From: Emiliania huxleyi CCMP1516 | Lineage: Eukaryota; Haptophyta; Isochrysidales; Noelaerhabdaceae | Length of the DNA stretch: 64,000 bases | Assembly (NCBI RefSeq): GCF_000372725.1 | Contig: NW_005198244.1 | Span: 1,925,841-1,989,840 of the forward strand | Reading direction: 5' to 3' | In this document: piece after piece, positions 1 to 9,935 of the stretch | Position numbering within the stretch: position 1 is the first letter of the stretch | Layout of the letters: each line of letters begins with the position of its first letter | Translations under genes and position numbers: made by a program | The notes under the pieces: generated by a model | The model's input: the letters and a program-made list of their open reading frames with translations, nothing else | Database searches by the model: none | What the model was told of the DNA's origin: nothing

Positions 1-854
1 ATGCGGCGCGCCGCCGCGGCGATGGAAGGGGAGCACGACTGGGCTGCGCTCTGCACCGCGCCAGCCTCGCAGGCGCCACCCTCCCGCCTCGCGCCCCTTC
101 CCCTCTCTCGCCGCGACCGCCGCCTCTGCCTTTGCCACCGCCTTCACCGCCGCCGCCGCCGCCGCCGCTGCCGCCACCGCCACCGCCGCTACCGCCACCG
201 CCACCGCCACCGCCCCGCCGCCCGCCTCCCGCAGCAGCCGCCGCGGCAGATCCAACCCCCTCGTCGCCCCTCTCCCCCTCCCTCGCCCCTCTCACCCCCC
301 TGTCGCCCCTCTCCCCCTCCCTCCCTCCGCAAGGCGACTCGGCGGACAGTGGCGTCGATTGAGGTTCGCGCGCGGCGGCACGCCAGCCTCCCTCTCCTCG
401 GCTGCCTCTGCGCCCCAAGTGGAGGAGCGCTGCACTCCGACGCACCCCGTCTCTCCCTACAGCCACCTAGCAGCCACCTAGTAGCAGCCACCCTAGCAGC
501 CACCTCCCGACCGAGCGGGCTGCTTGCCGCAGGCGGGAGGTGCGAGCTGCTTCCTCCGGGATCGTGCGGCGCGTGCGGCGAGGGCGGGAGAGAGAGCGGG
601 AGAGAGGGCGAGAGAGAGGGCGAGGAGGGCGAGGCGGGCGAGGCGGGTCCGGTGCTCGAGCTGCGCTTCACCGGCGGTGGCTTCCTCCGCCACCAGGAGA
701 GGCTCCTCACTGCCTCCACCAGACACGCCCAGCAGACAGCACACGCCCACGCCCCCCTCCACACAAAAGCACACCCCTCCACACTCGAGATGCCGCACTC
801 CCGCCTCACGTCGCATCAGCCATCACCCCACCCCACCCCACCCCACCCCTTCAG

Positions 855-1163
855 GTGCGGCGGATGGCCTCGCTCATCGTGGCCGTCGGCACGGGCCGCG
901 AGCCAGAGGGGACGGTGCGGCTCGCTCTCTCCGCCGCAGCAACCGCTCCCGCGGCAGAGAGCGGCGACGGGGCGGAGGGGGAGGCGGGTCTGGAGGCGGA
1001 AGAAGGGGAGGGGGGAGCGGCAGGAGGGAGGCGCTCGTTCGTGTTCGAGCGGCGCCGCATCCCTCCCGCGCCCGCGTGCGGCCTCTGGCTCGAGCACGTC
1101 GACTGCTCGCCTCTCCTCGACTCGACGCATGCGGCGGGCGTGCCGCTGCCGGAGGAGACCGCA
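855..1163 (+). CDS. Possible internal exon of an unrecognised gene
   Basis: A 103-codon open stretch lies between a plausible acceptor (cttcag, ending at 854) and a plausible donor (gtaaga, starting at 1164). Its length is an exact multiple of three. The peptide begins VRRMASLIVAVGTGREPEG and is alanine- and glutamate-rich in the middle. An upstream exon could be 22-81 (starting MEGEHDWAALC), ending in a GC donor of the kind common in this window, but the intron would be about 770 nt, far longer than its neighbours. I recognise no domain. The long overlapping frames at 1-1260 on both strands are low-complexity CCG/GCG sequence and are not convincing. Confidence 0.25.
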
Positions 1164-2039
1164 GTAAGAAGTTTAAGTTGAGCGTTGAGGTGTTCCACCT
1201 CAACCATATTGCAAGAGAGAGAGCTCAACCGTTATGCTCTCTCACACACAGTCTACACTGACTGGTAATCGCGCGCCATCTCAGGCCAGGGGAAGAGAGC
1301 TCTGGCCTCTGAGGTCTGAGACGCGATTTTCGACTTTTCTCGTTCACCTTACACCTTAAGTCTTTCTATTCTTTTTCCTTCGCGGCAACGCGATGGCGGC
1401 AAGGCCTCTCTGCGCGCCCGCCCTCGTCACGCCGAAGACCAACCGGCGTCGGACCGCGGTGAGACCACGCCGCCCCCCGCGCCCGCCCGCGCCCGCAGCG
1501 TGAACACATACGCGCGTCCCTCATCGCACGGAAACATACGCGCCAGCCGCGCAGCAGCCTCACATGCAGCGCCGACCGCATGCTCGCGCCCTGGGCCGCC
1601 GACGACCCGGTCGGGCGGGTTGCGCGGCCGCCGCACACCACCAGGCAGGCGCGCGACCACCCGCAGCGCGCCGCAGCCCACCGCGCAGCCCTGCCAGCCA
1701 GGCCTGCGCCTTAAAGACTCACAAACAGGCGCACAGCAGAGTACAGCACACAGCACACGCCGGCGGCGCGCGCGCAGCACACGCAGACGCACGCGCGGAT
1801 CCAACACGCACACGCGCACAGCACGCGCGCGCCGCACGCCAGCGCAGCGCCACACACAGAGCCATTCCCATCAGCAGCAGCAGGCCTGCCACAATCCACA
1901 TCTCACACACGCGCGCGCACACTCCCCCTTACCGGCGCACGCATTGGGCGTCGCCGAGAGCTCCCAAAGCTGACTTGTGTGGCTGCTTGTGCTGCCTGCT
2001 TGGCAGCACAAGCAACCACACAACATCCCGCTTCATCTC
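1164..2039. other. Intergenic, GC-rich, no gene seen
   Basis: CA- and GCG-rich low-complexity sequence. Open frames exist on both strands but read as Arg/Ala/Pro shadows with no recognisable domain or splice logic. Confidence 0.5.
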
Positions 2040-2378
2040 TCGCCTCCTAGTCTCGCCACATCTCGCCTCGACTCGCCTCATCTCGCCTCACACCTCGCCT
2101 CACCTCGCCTCATCTCGCCTCACCTCGCCTCATCTCGCCGAGGTACACCTCGCCTCATCTCGCCTCATCTCGCCTCACCTCGCCTCATCTCGCCTCATCT
2201 CGCCCCATCTCGCCTCATCTCGCCTCATCTCGCCACTCGCCTCACCTCGCCTCATCTCGCCCCATCTCGCCTCATCTCGCCTCATCTCGCCTCACCTCGC
2301 CTCATCTCGCCTCATCTCGCCTCATCGCCCCTCACCTCGCCTCACCTCGCCTCATCTCGCCTCATCTCGCCCCACATT
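2040..2378 (+). repeat. Tandem satellite, CATCTCGCCT-type unit
   Basis: About 340 bp made almost entirely of 5- and 10-bp units of the form CATCTCGCCT and CACCTCGCCT, with occasional CATCTCGCCC variants. It ends in a T-rich run (atttttttt, 2376-2385) directly before a second, unrelated tandem array. Confidence 0.95.
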
Positions 2379-2404
2379 TTTTTTCTTTTCTAGACCACTC
2401 CGAG

Positions 2405-2527
2405 ACCGACCCAAGACCGACCCGAGACCCGAGATCGACCCGAGATCGACCCGAGATCGACCCGAGATCGACCCGAGATCGACCCGAGATCGACCCGAGA
2501 TCGACCCGAGATCGACCCGAGATCGGC
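2405..2527 (+). repeat. Tandem satellite, 12-bp CGAGATCGACCC unit
   Basis: About ten near-perfect copies of a 12-bp unit, CGAGATCGACCC, starting from degenerate GACCCAAGACCGACC copies at the left edge. It sits only about 25 bp from the CATCTCGCCT array. Confidence 0.95.
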
Positions 2528-3640
2528 ACGAGCGATCAACCCAACAATGCCCCAAAGCCCCCTCTCTGGGGGACCCCCCCTCACCCCGAGTGTCCGTGTC
2601 CTTCGCGAGTCACCGATGGGGAGCGGGGGGGGGTGCGAGATGCACAGGGGAGGCTGGGGAGGGGGGGGTCCACTCTGAAGACTGCCGACCGCGGGGGGGT
2701 TTTGTCCCACAGGGTTTTACCCTCCGCGTGAGGATCGGCGCGGCGAGGGGGTAGGTTCGAATTCGCCGCGCAACATTTCACCCCCACAGGACCCCGCCCA
2801 CCCCCCCTCATGGTCCCACCTAGTACCCCAATGAGCCTTCGCACCCCCTCCTTGCGCAGTGTCCCCCACTATGTGTCGCCGTTATCGGGGCATGCTATCC
2901 TGTGCAGTCAGGGCAAGTGGGGGCGAGGCGCAGTCCCTTTGACGTATGTATCTCTGGGTTCTGTCCCTAGTCTCGGAGGGGGGCTTGAAGCTAAGAATAT
3001 TTTATTTACACCTTAAGTCAATCGTAAGTTTTCAAAACGAGTACACCTTTTTCCTTTTCCACTCCGCTGCTAAAAAAGCCGCCGCCGCCGCCACCGCCGC
3101 CGCGTTTCCCCGCGCCGCCACGCGTCCTCGCTCCTCGCACCTGACCGCGCTCGAGCTGCGCAGGCAGACGGCGCGCTCTGGCAGACAGAGCAGCGGCCGC
3201 CCAGGCGGTCGCTGCTCCGCCCCGTCCGAATCCGTCCGCCCGCGCGTGCTGCTGCCGCCGCCGCCGCCGCTCCACCCGGTGCCCGTGTGCCGTGAGAGTT
3301 GCTTTGTGCATGTGTATGGGTGTGGACTTATATGTCACACTTGAGCCTCTACCTATGATAGTAGACCGGTACTCGGGTTTGGATGGTAGCGGGGGGCCCC
3401 GCCGGAGGCTGGTTACTGATAGCAATACGATCACATTTTCACAAGCCCCACAAGGACGCTCACGGCTTGCGTGTAGCGCGAGGCAGGACTCGTTTTACCG
3501 CGCTCGAAGGGAGGCCCGGCGCTCGCAAGCCGCTCGCTGAGGTGAGCTTGAGAAAACACAGCGGAGAGAGGTGCTTTGCGGGCGTGGGAGAGGCCACGCC
3601 TCGTCGGCTTTCTGCGCTCCGCACGAGCTAGCCAGCCGGC
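2528..3640. other. Intergenic, G-tracts and trinucleotide runs
   Basis: Contains several G runs of 7-9 and C runs around 2570-2720, and a CCG/GCC trinucleotide run around 3078-3130. No open frame shows a recognisable domain. Confidence 0.45.
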
Positions 3641-4211
3641 TCACCAACCGCCGCCGCCGCTCCAGCCGCCGCCGCCACCGCCACTGTCGCCCTCGCCGCC
3701 GCCGCCGCTCCCCCACTCAGCGGAGTTTGTGTTCTCGTTGGTGTTTTGCACCTCAACCTCGTACATCTCCTCGGTAGCCTCAGTATGGTACACCTGCAGG
3801 AGGCCGGGCGAATGGTTGCGGAAGGCAGAGGCTCGGCGCACGGCTGGAGGAATCGTGCGATCATCGGTCGCTGGGACGGGCGGCGCACCTCCCCCAGCGC
3901 CGACTCAATTTTGGCGGTGATCTCCTGGCAGTTGGCGCCCTTGACGCCGCGCACGCGCTCCTCGACCCGCCCGTCTGCGTGGATGATAAATTCGAGCTCC
4001 TGTCGAGGACGGTGTGGGCGCGCTGTCGGCATCGGAGCCCGCGCGCATATCCGAGCAGCGCACTGAGCGGCAGTACCTGCATTTCCATGCGGAGAGCAGC
4101 GCGCGGGCGCGGGCGAGCGGCGGAAGCGCCGCCGGGACCGGGGAGCGATCTCGTTATGCTGAGGCTGGCCGCGCCCATGGCGGCAGACAAGAGCAGAGTG
4201 AGCCGATGCAT
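3641..4211 (-). CDS. DUF2997 family protein, plastid-targeted
   Basis: Three exons: 4211-4077, 3999-3889 and 3793-3641, with GT-AG introns of 77 and 95 nt and both junctions in phase 0, giving 132 residues. Residues 1-45 start MHRLTLLLSAAMGAASLS, a signal-peptide-like hydrophobic stretch followed by an Arg/Ala-rich segment, as expected of a bipartite presequence for a secondary plastid. Residues 46-82 hold the family core (FIIHADGRVEE, GVKGANC, ALGE), and the third exon continues VYHTEATEEMYEVE before a Gly-rich tail. DUF2997 proteins are small cyanobacterial and plastid-lineage proteins, often encoded near Ycf35 (DUF1257), with no established reaction that I know of. An ATG further upstream at 4280 is in frame, but 4211 places the hydrophobic segment at the N-terminus. 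Confidence 0.85.
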
Positions 4212-4547
4212 TGCTCGATGCACACCCGGCCGAGAGGTGCCTTTTGCCGGCACGGCAAAAAAAGAAAAAAACGTGCACATTCCCCGCTTGTTTAACTGTT
4301 TTCTTTCTTTTAATGCACGCCCTGCGAGCGGGGCGGGGTGCGCACTGTCCCTCTGTGTTCGTGTGCGTCGCCCATCTCTCCCTGGAGATGACTGCTCTAT
4401 TTATTTATTTATAACGCGCTCGCGAAGCAGTGTAACAATCAAAAGACCGTCCGTCTGCCCCGCCCGCCACCCGCACCCCTTCTGCCACGCACCTCCACCG
4501 AACCCCTTCCCCGACCGGCGCGACATGGCTGACGCAGCTCTCTAGGC
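4212..4547. other. Short intergenic spacer
   Basis: AT-richer than its surroundings, with a pyrimidine run (gttttctttctttt, about 4297-4310) and a TTTATTTATTTATAA stretch near 4399-4413. It separates the 5' end of the DUF2997 gene from the 3' end of the YTH gene. No gene seen. Confidence 0.5.
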
Positions 4548-6859
4548 TCAACGCACAGGTGGATACATGGGCACTCCCGCGTCCAAACTGCCCATGCCAC
4601 CGAGCGCGCCCGCCGAGCTCAGTGACATGGCCGCCGCCTGCGCCACTTGCGGGTCCATGTGCATCCCCATCCCCATCCCCTGCTGCACGACGCCGGGCAT
4701 GCCGCCGCCCGGCATGCCGCTGCCCGGCATGCCGCCGCCCGGCATGCCGCTGCCCGGCATGCCGCCGCCCGGCATGCCGCCGCCACCACCGGCAAGCGGC
4801 ATGCCGGCGGGGAGCGCGCCGCCGCCCGCCGCCCCGGCACCGCCCTGCTGATTGCCCAACGCGGCGCGCGCCTGGCGGAAGAGGAAGGGGAGTTAGCGGC
4901 GAGACGAATGGACGGTGTCGGTGTGCGGAATGTGTGGTGTGTGCGTGTGCGTGTGCGTGTGCGTGTGCGTGTGCGTGTGCGTGTGCGTGTGCGTGTGCGT
5001 GTGCGTGTGTGTGCGTGTGTGGGGGGGGGGGGTTGGTGCCCGCGCCTCGAGCAGCTCCTGCCGCTTGTCGTAGAAGCCAAAGTCGTCGAGGACCTGTTCA
5101 CACGTCGAGGTGTGAAGAGGCGCTGTTCACGGGGAGAGAAACCAAAGTCGTCGAGGACCGAGGTGCGCGCGCGGAAGGAGGCACAGATGGCGAGCATCTC
5201 GCGGCCCTGGTCGAGCAGGATCTCCTGCGGGGGAGAGGAGGTGGGGGGGCGGTGGGACACGAGGAGAGAGGAGGGGACGAGGAGAGAGGAGGTGGCGGAG
5301 AGGAGGAGGCGCGAGGAGGATCGAGGAGGCGCCAAGAGGTGAGGGAGCGCGCCTGCGTGTCGCGCGAGTTTGTGACGGGCTTGTTCTCGTTGTTAGCGAG
5401 CAGGATGTGGCGGAACTGGCTGTTTGGCAGGTCCTTGACGATAACCCACCGGATCGCGAAGGTACCGGACCACTTGTCCTGCGCCCACGCGCCAAACTTC
5501 TTGGTGTAGTCGATGGCGGACTCCATCTGCGCCATGCCGGAGAACTGGCCCGACGCGTTGACCTGCGGAGGGGGCGCGTCGGTGGGACGGCGCCAGAGGC
5601 AGCGGGGCAGGGTGGCGTGTGCGAGGGAGTGACTCGGCGCAAGCGTGTGAGGGCTGCGGTCGAGGCGGCTCGGGGGTGTCACCGAGAAGAAGAGGTAGAT
5701 TGGGCCGCGGCTCGCGGACTCGCGGTACGCGGCGTCAAGCCGGCGGTTGCCTGCCGGGAGGACGGCGGCAGTGGAGGCTGAGAGCGCAGACTGGCCGGGC
5801 GGGCGGCGTTGGCGTGGGCGCGATCCGGCTGCGCCGCTCCGCACTTCGCATCTGGTGGCAGAGAGCGCTGCGCTGCTGCTGGCGGCGGTGACAGAAGGAG
5901 TGGCCGCGCCGCTCTCTCTGCGGCGGCATCTATCGCGCGGTGCCCGTGTCGGTCGACGCCCAGATGCCGTACTTGATCGACTTGTGCACGTCGTCCTCCG
6001 AGTAGGACTTGATGATGAAGAAGCGGGCCGACTTTGGGTGGCAGTCGAGGTGCGGCGGGTTCACCATCTCCTTGAGCCGCTTCACCTGTCGGAGCCGCCT
6101 CTCGGGGCTCACTCGCGCAGCCGCCTCGGATCTCTCTCCTGTGGCCGCGCGAGGGTGCGCAGCCAGAGGCGGGCAGCGGGAAGGGTCGGAGACTGCCCGC
6201 GCGCCTCGGCAGACATCGCCGAAGTGCCCGCGCCGACTGCGCCCGGCACGGGCATCACGCAGCCGGTGCGCACGCCGCGCACGCCGGTCCGCGCCCGCTC
6301 GCGGTCCCGCTCCTCGTCCCGCTTCCGCGGGTCGTCGTACCCGTAACCGCCGGTCGGACCCATGGCGCCGCCATACCCGCCGCCGCGGCCGCCGCCGTAG
6401 CCGCCGCCGTAGCCCTTGCCGCCGTCGTAACCGCCGCCATACCCGCCGCCGTAGCCGCCCCGGCCGCCCATGCGGCCGCCTCGCCCGCCGCGCATGTCAT
6501 CCATGCCCATCGCGCCGAACTGGTCTCCCAGCTGGTTCATGTCCATCCCGCCGCCGCCGTACCCGCCGTACGGGCCCGCGCCGTGCGCCTGCCCGTAGTA
6601 CATCGCCGGATCCATGGAGCCGCCGCCCTGGCCAGGGTACATCATTTGGCCCGGCGGGTACCTGTGCCGCATTGTCGCAGCGTCAGCGCCCGAGGGCCTC
6701 GCCGCGGGAGAGAGCTCCTGCCAGTGTCTCAGTGAGTGAGCCGGTGTGCGCGGGCACAGACACACATCTGGCCCATGCCCCGCTGGTCGCCGCCGTAGCC
6801 GCCGTATGCGTCCTGGCCGAAGTGGCCGCCCTGCCCCTGCGGCTCAGCACCATAGCGGC
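4548..6859 (-). CDS. YTHDF: YTH-domain m6A-RNA reader (YTHDF type)
   Basis: Eight exons resolved: 6859-6766, 6661-6205, 6085-5944, 5750-5683, 5562-5353, 5224-5159, 5093-5046 and 4871-4548, all in frame. The N-terminal part is Gly/Met/Tyr/Arg-rich (YGGG and RGG-like repeats), typical of phase-separating RNA binders. The YTH domain runs from [19 protein letters not shown] through GPIYLFFSV and NSQFRHI to the [11 protein letters not shown] block. Aromatic-cage tryptophans are present in YGIWAST and AWAQDKW. The C-terminus is a low-complexity (M/G/S)-P-G-G-G-M-P repeat ending MYPPVR. Four of seven introns use GC donors. The intron at 5158-5094 starts with a copy of the next exon. No in-frame ATG lies in the first exon listed, so at least one 5' exon is missing, probably within 6860-7340. 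YTHDF proteins bind N6-methyladenosine in cytoplasmic mRNA. Confidence 0.95.
4872..5045. repeat. GTGCGT microsatellite and G-run inside a YTH intron
   Basis: The 174-nt last intron of the YTH gene (GC donor, AG acceptor) contains about 75 bp of GTGCGT/GTGTGC repeat on the + strand (about 4938-5020), followed by ten consecutive G. Confidence 0.9.
5094..5158 (-). other. 65-nt intron that starts with a copy of the next exon
   Basis: Read on the minus strand, the intron begins GTCCTCGACGACTTTGG (5158-5142) and the exon after it begins with the same 17 nt (5093-5077); the match extends to 21 of 22. Splicing at GT (5158) and AG (5094) restores the expected YTH C-terminal sequence. The core contains GTGAACAGCGC and an inverted TTCACAC/GTGTGAA pair. 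65 is not a multiple of three, so the segment cannot be coding. Confidence 0.85.
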
Positions 6860-7461
6860 CTATACAGCGCAGAGTGAGACGAGGGCGTCAGTGTCCGACG
6901 TTGTGCGGTTGCGCAGAGGTGCAGGCCGCGCGCGCCGTCAGACGGAGCCCACTCCGTCGCCTGGCTGCTCAGCTCAGAGATCATGGCTCGCCGCCCTCTG
7001 GTGACACCCGGTGGGGCGCCCCAACAAAAGAATTCGTGCACGGGAGGGTCCATAACTGCAATTACGCGAACAGAAGGAAGGACCGAGAGATCGTTTCGGA
7101 AAAGCATGAGCGATGCTGCGTCTTTGAGCTGCTCGCTCGCGGCTGCGGGAGACATGGCCGCCGATGCAGCTCGCACTCGCTCGGCGGGCCTCCGTCTCAC
7201 GTCCGCCCTGGGCGTGCCAGGGGTCGGCCTGGCGCTGCGCTGCTCGCACGCTGCTCTGCGCAAAGCTGCGACAATGAGGGGAGGCTCCAGAGGCATGCTG
7301 GCTGGCGCCCAGTACAATGCCCTCAATACATTGCTCCACGCCGTGATGGCTGGTGCAGTACTACCAGCGCGCTGAGGTGCTGGTGTGTGGTTTTGCTTTC
7401 AGACAAGGGGGCATCCGTGGGAGCTCAGACAGCCGACTCCCGTTAGCTTGCCTATCACCTC
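6860..7461. other. Unassigned region upstream of the YTH gene
   Basis: Open frames exist on both strands (for example + strand 6983-7375) but none has a recognisable domain. The missing first exon of the YTH gene should lie here on the minus strand; I could not choose among candidates. Confidence 0.35.
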
Positions 7462-8328
7462 TCAAGCGCGCGCCCGCCGCCGCGCATAGCTGCTGAGCCC
7501 GGCCTCCCGGTATAAGCGGTGCTCAATGTCGACTCGGTGTGACTCCGCGTTGGGAGCTTTCTCGTAGTAGTGGGCCTGACCAACAAAGCCGAAGATCCTC
7601 ATGCGCGGTCTCCGCAGGAGGGCGACCGCCATGAAGCCGCGGCTCGGCGCGTAGCGGCTCTCCTCACACAGGGCTCTGTACGAGTCTGGCATCAGACGGC
7701 ACTCTCGCACTCCCGGGTCGCATTGGCGCAGGATCTGCACGCCGCGGCTGCAGCCGAGGCGCAGCAGGAGCTTTGGCCGGCTTCGATGCTCCAGCTGGTT
7801 GTAGCAGCCAGCGTCGTTGACGACGTGGATGTCTGTGCGATTACCGCCCACCGCGATGCCCTGTCCTTTTGTGCTAAACGAGTTGAAGCGCACGACCCAT
7901 CTCGCGGACAAAATCAGCGACTCGTTTTTGTTCCTCGACCCGCCGTTGCCCACGATGGCTACGCTCTCAGCAACGGGTACGAGCTCAGCTACGCTCACAT
8001 TCGCGATGCGGTGGTGCGAGCCTGCCGTGCACTCAAAGCGTGCCGCATCAGATGCGGATCTCATCACCCGCTCCCGATCGACTCGGGTTCGATCGCTCTG
8101 CTTGTGTTCGAGCGTCGTCGCTGAGACAATAAAGGCGAGGCCGGTGCATAGCGCGATCGACAAGGTGGTGCCGGTGCCAAATTTCACGTATATGCGGCGC
8201 AAGGCACCGAGAGTTGCGATTGCAAGCAATGCGAGCAGCAGGAGCAGCACGCGTGCTCTCGTCTCCTCGAGTGGGCCGAAGATGCGACACAGACCCTCGG
8301 AGCCGCACTCTAGGACGAGTGATGGCAT
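7462..8328 (-). CDS. Sialyltransferase-like glycosyltransferase (GT29 type), single exon
   Basis: An intronless frame of 288 residues from the ATG at 8328; another in-frame ATG at 8442 would add 38 residues. Near the N-terminus there is a hydrophobic anchor (VLLLLLALLAIATLGAL) and a second hydrophobic stretch (LSIALCTGLAFIVSATTL), consistent with a type II Golgi membrane protein. The lumenal part has an L-motif-like block, VAIVGNGGS followed by WVVRFNSF, and an S/VS-motif-like block, SRGFMAVALL followed by GFVGQAHYYE and HRVDIEHRL. In GT29 enzymes these motifs bind CMP-sialic acid; the spacing fits, although the protein is short and diverged, so donor and acceptor are unknown. It may be a pseudo-sialyltransferase or a KDO-type relative. 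Confidence 0.75.
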   Translation of the reverse strand: MPSLVLECGSEGLCRIFGPLEETRARVLLLLLALLAIATLGALRRIYVKFGTGTTLSIALCTGLAFIVSATTLEHKQSDRTRVDRERVMRSASDAARFECTAGSHHRIANVSVAELVPVAESVAIVGNGGSRNKNESLILSARWVVRFNSFSTKGQGIAVGGNRTDIHVVNDAGCYNQLEHRSRPKLLLRLGCSRGVQILRQCDPGVRECRLMPDSYRALCEESRYAPSRGFMAVALLRRPRMRIFGFVGQAHYYEKAPNAESHRVDIEHRLYREAGLSSYARRRARA

Positions 8329-8552
8329 GGAAAGGCGCGGGGAGGCGGCGGCCAACCTTACCTTGTCGTGGCGGCGGCCCGGACGGGCACCTTGCTCTCG
8401 ATTGCTCGCACAAAAAGTAATACATGCCGCGGAAAGGAACATAGGCCCCAATGTATTTTATGGAAAAAATAGGCGCCCGTCCAGCGCCCGCCGGACTCGC
8501 AGCTCGCTCAAATCGCATCGGCCCGCAACCGTTCTACACAACACAAGCATAG

Positions 8553-9116
8553 ATGCCCCCGACCTCCTCGGTGCTGGGCGCGCTCCGGCGGTGCGCTGCC
8601 TGCGTTCTCGACGCGCCCGATCCCGCTGTGCCCGATTCTGCTGGACCCGTCGCATCGAGCACCCCGCATCGCCCGTCGCGCGGGCCTCCCGCCTCGTGCG
8701 GCGGCCTCGCGACGCCGGGTATGCTCGAGCTCTTTGACGGCATCGACGCTGTGGTCCTCGCTGGCGATGCCAGCTCTCCGCAGGGCACGCCACCAGCTCG
8801 CGCAGCAGGAGGCCGCAGAGCCGCAGCGCGGAGCCGCGCCCGACCTCCCAGGGGACACGCAGAGCTGCAGCCGCCCGACACGATGCTGCGAGACCTCTTC
8901 GCGGACATCGACGCGATTGCGGGCGCGTCCGCGCGGAGGACTCCGCCCCCACTCGAGGCCACTGTCCTGGTATCCAACCATGCAGCCACGCCCAAGGCCG
9001 CTCGGGCGAGCGTCGGCGGTCGCAGCAAAGGGAAGGCGAAAAGGGGAGCGACGCCGGGTGGGATGCGCCGCGGCCGAGGCCTCGCGAACGTGACAGCCAA
9101 CATCTTTCACCTCTAA
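8553..9116 (+). CDS. Hypothetical protein with repeated LFxxIDAI motifs
   Basis: A 187-residue open frame starting at an ATG shortly upstream of, and divergent from, the GT29-like gene. It contains two related segments, MLELFDGIDAVV and MLRDLFADIDAI, about 55 residues apart, in an Ala/Arg/Pro-rich background, and ends in a basic stretch (GGRSKGKAKRGATPGG). The internal similarity argues for coding, but I recognise no family. An antisense frame of similar length exists and looks less structured. Confidence 0.4.
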   Translation: MPPTSSVLGALRRCAACVLDAPDPAVPDSAGPVASSTPHRPSRGPPASCGGLATPGMLELFDGIDAVVLAGDASSPQGTPPARAAGGRRAAARSRARPPRGHAELQPPDTMLRDLFADIDAIAGASARRTPPPLEATVLVSNHAATPKAARASVGGRSKGKAKRGATPGGMRRGRGLANVTANIFHL

Positions 9117-9935
9117 TCAGCGCGTGGACTGGCATCAACGCGACTCTCGTTGCTGCGGGACGCCTTGTGAAATGTGAATAAGCGTGTGTTCGGTACGGAT
9201 CCTTCATCATATAATACTTAATACTCTATGTCTGTGGTCTCTCTCTGAGAGAGATTTTAGAAAACCAACAAGAAATCACGACTCTCACAGTGATTTGGGC
9301 TCGGCAGCTTGTCAGCCCTCAGCCGAAGCTGGGGCCGGTCCCGTAGCCGAGAGAGCCCGCGCCGATGAGTTCGACGCGGTCGGGGGGGCCTGCGAAGAGG
9401 CTAGCGAAGTTGGCGTAGGCGATCGCTGTACTTCATGGTCGTCATCAAGTGACCGGCTGACAAGCCAGAGGTCGATACTCTGGACGACCCATAGGATGCC
9501 ACGAATGCCAAAAAATGCCAAAATTCGGCGCAAAGACCAAAGAAACGACGCATAAATATGCCGGTAAACTCGCGGAGGCAGGGAGGCCGACCGACCTTCC
9601 AGTCCCAAATGTGTCCATGTGCGCGTGTGTGCGCGGCGCACGGTGCGCCACGCCGCCACGCCGGACCCGCTGGCGGCCGGATCCGGACGTGCCGCGCGCG
9701 GAGGCCGCGCGCGCACGCCACATGGCCGCTGGCTGTGCACAGTCCTCCGCCGCCCCGCCCCGCGCCTCGCCCACGCCTCTCTTGAGAGCGGCCACAGATT
9801 AGCGGCGGGACGGCCTCGCTAAGAGCTCTGCCCCGCCACCTCTGACCTTCCCCCACCTTTCCCGTTGGTTCCCGGCCGGCGCTCTGGCCGCCGAGGCCGC
9901 TTGTTTCTTGCCACATGCTCAGGACCGCCTCGTCC
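9117..9935. other. Spacer with a possible orphan exon at 9319-9430 (minus)
   Basis: On the minus strand a tacag acceptor is followed by a clean coding-like stretch (AYANFASLFAGPPDRVELIG, then GSLGYGTGPSFG and a stop at about 9319). No upstream exon could be joined to it. Left of it, 9246-9312 resembles the sequence just outside the LINE at 51790-51850. Confidence 0.3.

Noticed and set aside
1-1261. Long overlapping open frames on both strands rich in Arg, Pro and Ala
   Set aside because: They follow from CCG/GCG composition; all six frames are open and none shows a domain. Only the 855-1163 stretch has flanking splice signals.
2040-2378. CRISPR-like array
   Set aside because: The repeats are contiguous 5-10 bp units without spacers, in a eukaryotic context.
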